Source of the DNA: Lepas anatifera
Lineage: Eukaryota; Arthropoda; Thecostraca; Lepadidae
Direction: 5' to 3'
Assembly: GCA_034440635.1 (NCBI GenBank)
Contig: JAOTON010001073.1
Location: forward strand, 62,001-126,000
Length of the DNA stretch: 64,000 bases
Position 1 is the stretch's first letter; each line of letters begins with the position of its first letter. Shown in pieces: positions 27,489-38,539 of the stretch. The position numbers were made by a program, and so were the translations under genes. The notes under the pieces were generated by a model. The model was not told the origin of the DNA. It worked only from the letters and a program-made list of their open reading frames with translations, and did not search any database.

Positions 27489-29290
27489 TGGTGTTTAAGG
27501 GCGCTTTCAGCGACACAACCCCTCCAACTAGTTGTGCATTACAGAGCTAAAAAGCCACACCGTGAAGAAAGCAACCTCACGTCCAATCTGCAGATACTTG
27601 CTAAAAGCGAACAATGCCAACGTCCTAGGTGAACCGGAGCAGTTTAGCGGCGGCGCCCTCTCGGGCAGTGTGGTGTCAGTCAGGAGCCGGCAGCTGGCCC
27701 TGCAGAGGTAGCAGCGCCGGACAGTCAGGCGGCCAGCGGCGCTCGGCCTGCACGTTTTGGCTGAAAGACGAATCAGTGCCCGACATGTGCCCTGGATCGA
27801 CCGAACAAGCTCCTTTTGTTTCCGAGGCAGTGTCGCATCTGCATAATGCGTCTGTGCTAGATATAGCAGTCCCATACCCCCCACCCGTTTCCGCCCGTCG
27901 ATGGCTTTATCAGTGCTGACGCAACGTAACGCTCTAACCAAACTATATTAGCCGTGTCTGTGCCCGCTGTCGAACCTGGCAGACTAGTTTTTCTCTTCTA
28001 CCTTAACTCCCGTGCTTGGAGGGATTCGCTTCAGTGCTTCGATTTTTACGTTTGGACATGGTCGTGGCGCCGTAGAGTAATGCAGGTTGGCTGTCACAGC
28101 CACGCAAGATATTCAGGCCAGATTACCGAGTTTATATCACGCGTATCGTGCTTAGTTGTTAAGAAAACAAACGCAGCTCGCTATTCCTCCGTGGACCGAC
28201 TGAGGTACGACCAGAGTACGATGTGATGATCAATGTCCCACATTATAACCAGATGCGTCGCCGAACTGGCACTGCATAAAAGAGGAATGAGCACCGTGCT
28301 AATAGCCCGCCGTTTTTCAAATGATGTAGCATTTCTCCACGATCGCCTAAAATGTGAGCCTAAAACCCCGCGATTACCGGATACTCCCCAGGTTTCATAC
28401 TGCACGTTGGTAAGTATCGCTTTTTTGCTCGTAGTTTTTGTCTAATTTGTACTTGCCAGATTAATACAGACTATATGAGGTAAGCAACAGTATAAATACA
28501 TGCAGTACAGTAATATCATGCATATAAATATAAATTTGGCTAGATGTTTCAACGACAGTGCTTCTTATCAGCCGTCATTTAATAGATAACCTTTTCCCAA
28601 GAATCTAGAGAATTCGAGAATCAGACACCAGATTACATCCGGCCAAATTCAAGGCATTTATATGCAGAACATCAATGCGATGCATGTCATTTCTGTTGCC
28701 TACCCACACATATATAAACAAAATTCGAAAGTTTAACTTTCCAACCAAACCCGTTTTCATTATACGCTTCAAGTTCAGATCTACAAATATTGGTAGAGGT
28801 TGTTGACGTCCTCACGGTTTAGGAAGAGAAGATCAAGACAAAAATATAGGTACTAACATTAGCATTAATTTGAACAAAATAGTCTGCAACGATGATGACG
28901 TTAAAATAAAACTGATCCCGCTGCGTTCCTGAGCTGCTACAATTCGGAACGGTGTAATTTGTACTTGATTGGTATATGTACTGAGATACCGGTAGCCAAT
29001 TCCAATCCTGGACCCAAACGGTGTTTCTGACGGTGACGAATCTAATAACAATCATAGCAGTAATAATAATTGATGCGTGAAACACCAGCTGTTACCATTT
29101 GCAGCTCCCACACAGTTATAGAGGAGGGATTATGGGCATCAAAATCCGGGATTAAGGGAACATAAATCAATGTTATCAAAGGACCCACCATGACTTCGAC
29201 CCGGGCATAAAAGCATAGCGAAAACCAAGTGTGAACATCACTGTGCCTATGGCTATCCTTGGCAGGAACAGACCAAACGTAGGCGTGATT
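26689..29290. other. No gene recognised
   Basis: 27,640-27,920 is GC-rich with open frames on both strands, but neither reads like the continuation of RRM1 expected for the RBM12 gene. No other exon candidate was found. Confidence 0.4.
27452..27486. repeat. (GT)n microsatellite
   Basis: About 17 uninterrupted GT dinucleotides, followed directly by TGTTTAAGGGCGCTTTCAGC. That motif recurs elsewhere in the window next to GT-rich runs. Confidence 0.95.
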
Positions 29291-29590
29291 TGAGTTTGAA
29301 ATCACAAAACTGAGTGCGATATGTCTTAGTGTGGTCGATGCCTTGATATATAGATTTTAATCGTAGTGGTTTGCCGACGAACTCGTGGGGTTATTTGGCG
29401 CACGGGTTTTTATCCCATGTATCATTTTTATCATTTGAGTTTACGGGTTTTTATCATTTGAGTTTGAAATTACAAAACTGAGTGCGATATGTCTTAGTGT
29501 GGTCGATGCCTTGATATATAGATTTTAATCGTAGGGGTTTGCCGACGAACTCGTGGGGTTATTTGGCGCACGGGTTTTTATCCCATGGGA
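29291..29590. repeat. 168-bp tandem duplication
   Basis: A block starting TGAGTTTGAAAT, containing GTGCGATATGTCTTAGTG and ending in GGGTTTTTATCCCATG, occurs at 29,291 and again at 29,459 with only a few differences. The spacer also repeats TTTATCATTTGAGTTT. Confidence 0.9.
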
Positions 29591-30030
29591 AGAACTTCGG
29601 GGATGGGACGAAACAGAGGCAGTAGGCGTAAGTGATGACGAGATTACATGACGAGAAATGTCAGCAGTAATGAAAACATTTTTGCTACACTGCTCCGAAA
29701 TGGGGTCTGAACTATCTGTGAGCCAATGAGAAAAGGAGCAGACTTCAGAATCAAAACGAAAAAAACTGATTCCGTGAGAACGCTAATTCAAATCATAAAG
29801 ACAGTTAAAGGCATGAGGGGGGGGTGATACCACAGGCACGAGTTCTCTACTACTGGGCACAAGCGTTGACAATTTGAGAAAAGTTCAGCAATGTAAGTTA
29901 AGCTTTTCTCCTTCAAATGGAACATATGTGATACGAGACGAATTGACTGAGGGAAACCAACAAATCATAAGTCAACATCTGAGACAGTTACACACATCAA
30001 AACAATAGAATAGCAATGAAAGATCGTTAC
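29591..30030. other. Presumed RBM12 intron sequence
   Basis: Lies downstream of the minus-strand donor at 30,030-30,029. No RRM1 continuation (expected to start with the third base of a split codon) was found here. Confidence 0.4.
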
Positions 30031-30173
30031 CTAAATGCGATAAATGCATCTCCTTGTTCTCCGCCTACTATGTGGACCCCGCCGTCTGGTATGGATAGTC
30101 CACGGAAGTATTGGCGGATGTCGGCCGAGTTGGCCGACCACGGCAGGTTCTGTAGCCGAATGATAACGCTCAT
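30031..30173 (-). CDS. RBM12: RBM12-type RNA-binding protein, first coding exon (start of RRM1)
   Basis: On the minus strand an ATG at 30,173 opens 47 codons plus two bases, ending at a GT donor (ATTTAG then GTAACG). The peptide has RNP2-like VIIRLQNLPW at residues 3-12, then a helix with DIRQYFRGL, and IPDGGVHIVGGEQGDAFIAF, which holds the RNP1-like strand. The IPDGGVHIVGGE phrase is characteristic of RRM1 in RBM12/RBM12B, multi-RRM nuclear proteins of uncertain molecular role. The methionine start two residues before the first strand agrees with the vertebrate proteins. An intron splits RRM1 here, whereas the human coding region is in one exon as far as I recall. Later exons were not found in the window and may lie to its left. 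Confidence 0.87.
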
Positions 30174-30279
30174 CGCGCTTGTTTTAGACTACCAGCGAAC
30201 TCCAGAGACCAGTCACACTGCTCTCCGGTGCCTGCAAGCAGTCTTACTCGCCAGATGCTGGTGTCCGCCTCACCATCCA
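30174..30279 (-). other. RBM12: Probable 5'UTR part of the RBM12 exon
   Basis: The minus strand has a pyrimidine-rich acceptor, CTCCCTTTCCAG, ending just before 30,279. The 106 bases to the start codon contain one short upstream ORF (ATG followed by nine codons and a stop). An alternative weaker acceptor, GCTTGCAG, lies nearer the ATG and would remove that upstream ORF. Confidence 0.5.
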
Positions 30280-31439
30280 CTGGAAAGGGAGAACCACATT
30301 TCAGTCGATATCCCATACAGGCACTGAGCACAAAACCCCCTCCCAATTGCCATTCCTCTTTGGAATGTTTTGTGGGGCACCAGATTAGGTTTGTTTAATA
30401 ATGAAGCATCAACATATCGCTAAGCTTTGAAAGAGAACAAACACTTCCAATTCATCTTCAATAGCCAGTTCTCTGCTGCCAATATCGATACTCTGCCAAA
30501 TCCATACATTTTATATTCTCATACATCGATCTGTCTGCCCCATCACCAATCGAAAGTGGAAACCCTATACATTGTATTGGAATATCATTCGAGGAGAGTT
30601 TAAAAACAGTTCATCAAGAGATAAACTTGAACAGAGAAAACACCATCGTTTCAAATTATTTTCATCTTCCTTTAATTCAAACTCAATAAACAGTATGTTA
30701 TGTAGTTTTGATGAATGTAATTCTTACCCTTCTTTCTCACTCCTCATTGGAATGCTAGGCAGGAACAAAGGTTCAGGTACATAGCAACATGTGCCCATGC
30801 TCTATCCACCATCAGGGTGCTGTTTTACTATACCAACAATTCATTTTACTTTTCCCCACATGTTCCACTATTCGTTGGAGATAAAAAATAATCGGGCACA
30901 AAAAATAATAATTAAACAATAGGGAATGGGTGGTGAAAAACTTACAAACTGGGTTTGAACAAAATCCAGAAGATTTTCCATGAACTAGATATTCTGTTCT
31001 GCCAGCATCTAATAGCAAAATGTACTTTCCAAAACATCAGCAGACCTCTTGTCCAATGCATTCATCCAATGAAGACTAAGAATTCACGGCACGATTGGTT
31101 CAGCAAGACATTAACTTGTACATGTAATTAACCGAAGTACAGATATTTTAATAACGATCTGTTATATCCCAACTACAAAAAATAGGGTGCCGAGTGACGG
31201 TTCTGCTGTGCTGCAGTGACTACTGAGGGTTGTAACAGTATCGTAATCTGCGCTGAGTAGCTGAGATAAGTGTGGGAAAGAGGTCAATGGTCTGTACCCA
31301 ATTTGGATACATTTGATGAAAAAATATGATGCAAAATGAATTTTTTTCAAGGAGTAAACTTTGTTTTTTCCAGAATATTCCCAGCTGTTACTAAAACTTT
31401 GCCAATCATACATATCTGTACATGGGGGCCAAACACACT
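30280..31439. other. Presumed RBM12 intron 1, part
   Basis: AT-rich, with no exon signal on either strand. The tail of a family C element starts near 31,440. Confidence 0.4.
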
Positions 31440-32146
31440 TGCGAAATTCGTCCCCCCTCCTGGTTTTCCCCAGATAGCTCAAACACCAAGAGATGCAGAA
31501 CAATGAAACTTATAGTACCTTATCCCTGATCAATTTTACACATCTGACCAAATTTTTAAGTCAAGGTCATGTCAAGTCAAGGAGCTATTCAAGGTCAAGT
31601 GACTCGACCTCAAAACCTCTCAAAGGTCATGGCAGGTCACGGGGCATAGAGTGATTGTTTGCCAATATCTTCTCACTGAATTGAGATAAAGCTACCATTT
31701 TGCTTGCATTGTGCTTATATTGTCACGGGGAGTCAATTGATATGCAACATGACCATATCAGGTTACTCTGTGACCCTGACCTAGCTCGAGGTCAGGTCAT
31801 TTTCTCTATTTGACCTGGCAAGGTCATATTATACATCAATCGATTCACCGCGAAAAGAGGAATCCAATGATGCATAAAAATTTACTCTAGCTCTCCTGGG
31901 GGGCATATCTAGAGAGAGAAACATACACTGCTCGGTTGTAAGCCCATGGAACCTTCTTTGACCTATGCTGACCTCAATATTGACCTGACATAAAAATTCT
32001 CCTTATAAAATATCTTTGTCTTGTCAAGAGCTTTTTGAGCGCCGCCCGTAATTTTCCTTTAGCTTTCGTGGGAATGATATACGGAGGGGGGAAAAACGCC
32101 CCCGTGGGGCGTGTCATGCCAGGGACCCCAGCAGGGTGTGTGTTAA
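31440..32146 (-). mobile_element. TTAA element family C, copy 3 (inverted, truncated)
   Basis: Runs opposite to the copy at 4 kb. The true end CAGGGACCCCAGCAGGGTG is followed by TTAA at 32,143-32,146. The other end stops near 31,440 inside the hairpin (TCCCCCCTCCTGG). It contains the AGGTCA/TGACCT arrays. Confidence 0.78.
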
Positions 32147-33660
32147 GAATACCACTGAAAAACAATTAACACCAATTATTCCCCAATTTTTTCTTCCTTC
32201 AATCCCTCTCTGCCCACCTAGGTGTATCAGTGCTTCCCAATGGTCAATTTCTGCCCCCAGGTTTCATTACCTGCGCTTAAAAATGGCCAAAGGCTGCCCC
32301 AAACCAGAGGGTCTACCCAGAATGAGATCTAATAAAAACTGCCACCTTCTACAGACTGGCTCTCAGTCAGGCCGTCCATTCTCAGTATTGTTAAGCACTA
32401 ATGCAAAAACTGAAGACTAATGCAAAAACTGAATAGATGGTATTACCCCCCCAATTGGAACATCTGCATCAGCAACCACATTTCTGCCCAAATTGGGGTG
32501 GCTTCAGGCTGCCCCATACACATTGTCAAGTTGCCTGTCACCTTGAGCAGACCAGCAATTTATAATTTGACCTTTAAAGCCATGAGTAAGGGGATTGAGC
32601 CTGTCCAGAGGCAGGATTAGCCACTTAGCTCTAGTGAGTTCTTGTTCAATGCAATAACCAACTTCATATATAGGTTAACTTTAGAGGCTGACAAAGGTGC
32701 ATTTCACAGAACACATTATAAAAAGCCCTAAGACCAGTCTGTAGAAACGTGACAGGCTTCAATGAGATCTCGTTGGGGCAGCCCAGGGCAGGAGCAGACC
32801 TACCAGTTTGGAACAGCTTTTGGAAGAGATTGGGACAGCAGGGGAAATAAAAGTTGATTTGTGCCAAGAAACCACGGCATAAAATTTGGGAGCTCTGGCC
32901 ATATGTGTAAGTTTTCCATCCCAGAACACATAATGTAAAGATATGTACAGAGCAAAGTGGCGGCATGACCTTAAAGCATGCAGAGCGAACCACTGGAAGT
33001 CCTCTACATTTCCCCAGACTTTTGGGTATAAAGTAAGCAAAAATATGTAATGTAAGATGGGACTACTTAGAAATTGTGGGTTCCTTTCAACAGTGTTAGT
33101 GTGGATAAAAATGTTTTTTGATTCAGGAATAGTTCCATGGAAAGTGTTACGGAATTGTCAAAGAAAAGTAAAATCTATAAGCAAAGTGTATTTACTTGAT
33201 CTGTACCAAAATGTGTGAAAATTCCATGTTTCTTAAGATGCATAAATTTAATAGTATGGCTCACGGCGGAAAATCAATAATTGTGTGAAAGCCTACTGCA
33301 AAAGAATTTGCACCTTACCCAAGTATTATTTTCCCCTGTGATACAGAGGAGCTTTTCAGACAGGAACAAATACTTGGGACAGCATTCTAACCAGAGGAAC
33401 CACAAATGAAACAAGGAAAAAACAAATAAAATAAGGAATGATTAAGTAAATTAGCATCAGAAAAGCTAAGTAGAATACAAATTATTTTTAAATTTGAATT
33501 AAGAAACCAAATTCTAATTGCACAAAACAATGTTATAACTGCAAAGAAAACTTCCCTGTAGTTTTTTTCACATTTCCTCTTTTATATTTCCATCACAAAA
33601 ACAAGGCCACCAAATCATACCAGCCCCTGCCTCCCCCACAGAGCAAAAGCCCAGTCACCT
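32147..33660. other. No gene recognised (RBM12 intron)
   Basis: AT-rich interspersed sequence; no splice-bounded coding block on either strand. Confidence 0.4.
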
Positions 33661-34290
33661 GTCACATCACATGGGAGTTAGGGTATCAATAATATTCACA
33701 CCACTTGCTCCTGTCTCCAAGGGCACTTGCACCAACAAGATTTCATCAAAAATGTCATTCTTTGCACACTGGATCACACACAATGTGTACAGCTGACAGG
33801 TAAAACATCTAGCAAGATGCAGAGATGTAACAGACACAGTGGCGGATCTAGCTCGGGTGGTTTGGGAGGGGCAAACCAAATTTTGAGATGCTTTCATGCA
33901 AAGGAAAGGAGAAGAAAAAATCGCACTTAGTATGCAAAATTGCGTTCCAATATGCCTTTTCGGTAGGATTTTGGAAACTGGAGACGAAGAAGCAAAAAAA
34001 AAAAACGACACTGGGTGAAAAATATAGACTCAAGATACTTTTTTTCCTATCCAAGCCCCAATATTTACACTGAACTTCACTAATTCTGTTTGAAGTTGAG
34101 AGTTGAAGCACCAAAATCTTGCTTACAAGCTAAAAAGGAGTCGGGGCAAAAAGGAGCCTGTCGATCACATGGGAGTTAGGGGGCATAATAACATTCACAC
34201 CACTTGCTCCTGTCCCCGAGGGCACTTGCACCAACAAGATCTATCAAAATGCCTTCTTTGCCCCCTGGATCACACACAAGGGGGTGAACA
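33661..34290. repeat. Direct duplication of about 130 bp flanking a MITE
   Basis: The phrase CACATGGGAGTTAGGG, then ATTCACACCACTTGCTCCTG, then GGGCACTTGCACCAACAAGAT and TGGATCACACACAA occurs at 33,667-33,785 and again at 34,167-34,275. The MITE at 33,837-34,160 lies between the two. Confidence 0.85.
33837..34160 (+). mobile_element. hAT-like MITE (CAGTGGCGGATC end), right end lost
   Basis: Begins CAGTGGCGGATCTAGC, then GGTTTGGGAGGGGCAAACC, as in the element at 36,813. The body matches that element up to the GTCGGGGCAAAAAGGAG block. The terminal CCGCCACTG end is missing, and the flanking duplicated sequence starts there instead. Confidence 0.75.
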
Positions 34291-34867
34291 GACACTGTAA
34301 CTCCACAGTTGTATGTTTCAAGAGGAGTGGTGCAGAAAAGCATCTCAGAGTGGAAATGCTCGTAAAAAAGAAAAAGAAGGGAACAGGGGAGAAAAATAAA
34401 GAAATCAAATTAATGGGTTAGAGATGTCTGTCGGGTCTTTTGAAAATATTCCTAATTTCATGCAAACCTGACGGTACACAAGGAATCAAAGTTTTGAGTG
34501 CAGACGAAAAACATTCTGTTTGAATAATGTTATCTTTTTCAACTGCGACACATTGAAATTGGAGTAAAAATATCCTTGTGTCAGTAAAAATTGTATCCCC
34601 AGTTGGAGTAAATCTGACCCAGTAACCAAATTTCTGCCCTTTTTAGGCAGGCTTTAAGCCACCCCGAACAGTTCATTTCGCCTGCTACATTCTGCGGACT
34701 GACCCCCAACACACATGTTGGTAACCCCCAAGCAAAAAAGGCATTCAAAATGCACGAATGTGCCACCAGCGAAACAATAAAGACTAAAATCACTCGTGTA
34801 AGAACAAAGACCACGATCTCCCTTTATCTTTAAACACTAACCGTGCAAAGGAAACCTAACTACTCAC

Positions 34868-35030
34868 CTTCAAAACTGTTGAGAAAACCTTCCTAAATCA
34901 AAAATATTTTAATTCGCAGCCAATTTACCGAGTCTACCAACGAATTTGTACAAAGTATCAATTATCCCGATCTCCACGATACGTAGACGCAGACGGAAAC
35001 CACGATTGATGAAACAAAATGGCGGAATCC
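34868..35030 (-). other. RBM12: Candidate 5'UTR exon of the RBM12 gene
   Basis: On the minus strand a near-perfect donor (TTTTGAAG then GTGAGTAG) ends an exon at 34,868. I found no ATG between about 35,030 and the donor, as expected of a 5' untranslated exon. Splicing to the acceptor at 30,280 would remove a 4.6-kb intron. The link to RBM12 is inferred from strand and order. The 5' boundary is a guess. Confidence 0.45.
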
Positions 35031-35402
35031 CACCAACGAAAATAGTAATGGATTTTCTTTAAAGGAGAACTTATCTTTCCAATTCGAACCTGTACAGGAA
35101 GCTGTACTGTGTGCCCAAATAATTTGAGATTACTTTTTTGATATTGATATGTCGAACTATCTAGTTGTTTATCTTCAAAACAAAATAAATACTAGAGTCA
35201 ATAAAATCTATCAGCTGAAATGTGTTGCAAAAGCTAGTTACAAATACAGTCTAAAAATATTATAAATAATAAAAAAACTTTTTCAAACTAAATTTTAACA
35301 TTGAAAGGCTGCTATCCATTCACTTTTCACTGATCTGATATCGATTCCTCAAAACAGTACTCCGCACTAAAAAATTTTCACACTGGACTGCGCCATTTTG
35401 TA
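35012..35402. promoter_or_regulatory. Candidate promoter region with paired YY1-type motifs
   Basis: ACAAAATGGCGGAA on the plus strand near 35,012-35,025 and its inverse GCGCCATTTTGT near 35,390-35,401 both match the AAnATGGCGG core bound by YY1 in TATA-less promoters. They flank about 370 AT-rich bases. This fits a promoter, possibly bidirectional, upstream of the putative RBM12 5'UTR exon. Neither a TATA box nor a transcription start could be fixed. Confidence 0.35.
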
Positions 35403-36342
35403 TCACAAAGGGATGAAGATTCGAGGTTGACGAGCGCAGAGGTGATAGTTGCTTTCTTCTGGCCTGCATCGTACATAATTTGGTTGGAAAGTGCTATATT
35501 AGTCGAAAAATTGTGCTTCTCATCGCCTGAACACCTTAAACTGCAAGAAGTTTCAGATCGCCCACAGAGGTCGCTCCCAACGCTCGCACTTTTCTACGCT
35601 AGCGCCATTGGTGAGAAAATCATGAAGGTGAGCCTGAACGTTACGGCAAAGAGGGCGCCTTCAAGAAATTTTGGGGAGTTGTTCCCCGACGCTGATGCCG
35701 AAATGGTATGCCGTCGTCCGCCTGCGGTGCGGTCGCCGCTCATATCCACTTTTGGCATGCATGGGTGGGTGCCTCTGTTTTTAAGCGTGATTAGTAGGCA
35801 TGCATTGACCGGCCCGATTCTGGACGTTTGCACATGTTTTTCCTGAACGTACGTCAAGAAAAGAGCGAGCCTCGGTTCCGCGGAAACGTAATGAATTTTA
35901 TGCGGACCCATGTTGCAAACTAGGCAGGTACTTGATTCACGTAGTATTTCGGGAGTGAAGGCGTACCTAGGCATGCGCTTGAGGCCAAAATAGTCAGCTC
36001 TAGGCACTTACCTAGATAGGTAATTCCCCCTTGACGGTGGCTCGGGCTTTACTTGCGATGCAGGAAAGCTCCTTGGATGCGTTGGCTCTGATACGGTCGG
36101 CAAACTGAGGGGTACAAAAAATTAAGGGGCTCCTGAGCTGTCTAATCGGACCCCTGCCATCAATGTCCAGGGTTGAATTATTAAAAAGAATATTATATTT
36201 ACGACTTTAACTTCTTAGTCCCTTAGGTATTACTGTCTTATATGGACCTGCCTGCGGTCGAGAGGCCAGTGTAATCCGAGCTCATCAGCCTATCGGATTG
36301 GGGAAGGGTTGTTGCGATAGCTGTTCGGTCAAGTGGTCGCAG
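35403..36342. other. Open frames on both strands, no domain
   Basis: A 139-codon plus-strand frame and a 137-codon minus-strand frame overlap at 35.4-36.0 kb. The minus-strand frame contains a serine-rich segment (RRHTISASASGNNS) that could be a 5' exon of another gene, but no family was recognised. Confidence 0.3.
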
Positions 36343-36580
36343 GCAGTGACAGATCTAGGATATTCGTAATGGAGGGGTCAGGGGCGCCGCCACAGAATTT
36401 TCGCAGGGGGGACGGACCCGGGCTGGTGCTGACCGGGGGAGGCGAATTTTGGCATATTCGGTACCTGACAGCATTAATGACGATTGACCCAAAAATTTTT
36501 GGGGGACGTCCCCCCTGGTTGGCCAACAGGGGGAACGCGTCCCCCCGTCCCCCCCCGCTTTCGGCGCCCATGGGAGGGGT
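36343..36580. mobile_element. Diverged hAT-like MITE fragment
   Basis: Starts CAGTGACAGATCTAGG, close to the MITE end sequence, followed by G-rich and C-rich runs. The far end was not identified. Confidence 0.4.
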
Positions 36581-36812
36581 GATGCTTTATATGTCTTTGG
36601 GGCGCGTAATTTACATTCAAGGGACGTCTTCGCTTCCCGATGCCATTTTTTCCGTTTTCAATGGCTTCTTTTTCGGTTCTACTGGCAAGAGACAGCTTAC
36701 TTTTGGTGGGAGGGGCAGGAACGGGCTCCGCTGCCAAAGTTATGAAGCCGTTAGCCTTATTGTTGAAGAGCCATTTGACAGAACGATAAAGGTAAAGGAA
36801 CACACTGACAAG

Positions 36813-37194
36813 TAGTGGCGGATCTAGCCGGTCGGTTTGGGAGGGGCAAACCAAAGTCGAAAAGCAAAAAAAAAAAAACGTCGCGCAACGCAAAATTGCG
36901 CTAAAATATGACTTCCCGGTACGGGTGTTTGAGGCAAGAAGCAAAAAAAAACGCCACGGGCTGAAAAATATGAGCTCAAGATCCTTTTTTCCTATCCAAG
37001 GCCCGATATTTTCACTGAACTTAACTGGTTCCGTTAGAAATTGAGAGTTAAAGCACCAAAATGTTGCCTATAAACTTAAAATGAGTCGGGGAAAAAAGGA
37101 GGTCGATCGCTTTGGGGGGCAAAAACATAGTTTTGCCCCGAGCTTTTCCGTTTGGGGGGGCAATTGCCTTTTTGCCCCCCTGGATCCGCCACTG
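36813..37194 (+). mobile_element. hAT-type MITE with 8-bp target duplication
   Basis: The ends are TAGTGGCGGATCTAGC and, inverted, CAGTGGCGGATCC. CTGACAAG flanks both sides (36,805-36,812 and 37,195-37,202). An 8-bp duplication is the rule for hAT transposition. The empty site is visible in the other arm of the palindrome (CTTGTCAG at about 38,610). Confidence 0.9.
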
Positions 37195-37210
37195 CTGACA
37201 AGTCAGATAT

Positions 37211-37213
<3 letters not shown>

Positions 37214-37280
<67 letters not shown>

Positions 37281-37297
37281 TATATATATATATATTT
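37214..37297. repeat. (TA)n microsatellite
   Basis: About 28 TA units, an AATAAATAAA interruption, then more TA. The other arm of the palindrome has only ATATATA here, so the expansion happened after the inversion. Confidence 0.95.
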
Positions 37298-37310
37298 ATT
37301 CAAAAGCAAG

Positions 37311-37345
37311 CACACGGACGCGTTTCGTAATTTCTTCAGCGTGTG
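37311..37345 (-). ncRNA. Hammerhead-ribozyme-like motif, left arm
   Basis: On the minus strand: CACACG (helix I), CTGAAGA (core), AATTAC, GAAA (core), CGCG (minimal helix III), TC at the expected cleavage position, then CGTGTG closing helix I with six Watson-Crick pairs. Penelope-like elements are known to carry minimal type I hammerheads at their ends. Helix II is essentially absent here, so activity is doubtful. Confidence 0.5.
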
Positions 37346-37400
37346 TTTGAAGGGTAGAATTATCCGTTGACGCATGAAGGTTTCTGTGAACTCACGTGGG

Positions 37401-37992
37401 CTAAACGTGGATAATATTTGCCAATATTTTTGATATTGCGAAATCTCCTCTCTTGGAATTTAGATTTTCTTTTTGTTCAATTAGGGCCGACTCCAAAAAC
37501 TTTCTTCTATTTTTTGGTAGACATCTGTGGAGAATTTCTGCATTTTTCCAGTTTGGTAAGTGGTCAAATTGTTCGAAGTGTATTACAAATGAACTCGTGG
37601 CTTTTTTATTTCTAAGGTCTGATTTGTGTTCGTAAATTCGTTTTTGCATGCCGCGATACGTCTCCCCGTAGTAGAATCTTGTGCGGTTTTGGCATGGAAT
37701 CTTGTAGACGATGCTGTTCTCATTGCTGTTTTTCGAATCTTGCTTCTTTTTGATGAGGTCTCCTATTTTCAAGCCTGTGCTTGCAATAAACCTAATCTCT
37801 GCTTGTTTAAGTGTCCTTTCTAGTATTCCGTGTTGAGATGTTTTCGGTCCTACAATAGTTCTCAGTGGCGTTGCTCTTGTTTTTTCTCGAGTTTCTAATC
37901 GTTTTTGCCTTCAAAAGACATCTCACGATAAAAGCTCTAAAACTAAAATACCCTAAAGCATTTATCGTGAGATGTCTTTTGAAAGCAAACAA
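37401..37992 (-). pseudogene. Penelope-like element RT C-terminus and GIY-YIG endonuclease, left arm
   Basis: The minus strand encodes NSIVYKIPCQNRTRFYYGE, where IVY and YYG stand for the GIY and YIG strands. It is followed by TYRGMQKRIYEH with the conserved arginine and histidine, and RRKFLESALIEQ with the expected glutamate. This is the endonuclease that follows the reverse transcriptase in Penelope-like retroelements. Upstream codons (FIVRCLLKAKTIRNS) are in a different frame, so at least one frameshift separates them. The catalytic RT core is missing. Decayed copy, one arm of the palindrome. Confidence 0.85.
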
Positions 37993-38500
37993 GATCAGAA
38001 ACTCGGGAAAAACAAGAGCAACGCCACTGAGAACTATTGTAGGACCGAAAACATCTCAACACGAAATACTAGAAAGGACACTTAAACAAGCAGAGATTAG
38101 GTTTATTGCAAGCACAGGCTTGAAAATAGGAGACCTCATCAAGAAGCAAGATTCGAAAAACAGCAATGAGAACAGCATCGTCTACAAAATTCCATGCCAA
38201 AACCGCACAAGATTCTACTACGGGGAGACGTATCGCGGCCTGCAAAAACGAATTTACGAACACAAATCAGACCTTAGAAATCATAAAACCACGAGTTCAT
38301 TTGTAATACACTCCAACAATTTGACCACTTACCAAACTGGAAAATGCAGAAATTCTCCACAGAGGTCTACCAAAAAATAGAAGAAAGTTTTTGAGTCGGC
38401 CCTAATTGAACAAAAAGAAAGTCTAAATTCCAAGAGATGAGATTTCGCGATATCAAAAATATTGGCAAAATTATCCACGTTTAGTCCACGTGAGTTCACA
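37955..38500 (+). pseudogene. Penelope-like element RT C-terminus and GIY-YIG endonuclease, right arm
   Basis: The plus-strand copy reads without a break from the RT tail (AFIVRCLLKANKIRNS, TLKQAEIRFIASTGLKIGDL) into VYKIPCQN, RFYYGETYRGLQKRIYEHKSD. It is frameshifted after SSFVIH. The remaining block (ESALIEQKES) is in another frame and a stop follows. The frame that is broken in the left arm is intact here and vice versa, so the arms have decayed independently since the inversion. Confidence 0.85.
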
Positions 38501-38539
38501 GAAACCTTCATGCGTCAACGGATAATTCTACCCTTCAAA

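Noticed and set aside
35594..36007. 137-codon minus-strand frame near the putative RBM12 promoter
   Set aside because: No recognisable domain, and overlapped by an equally long plus-strand frame. It could contain a 5' exon but cannot be supported.
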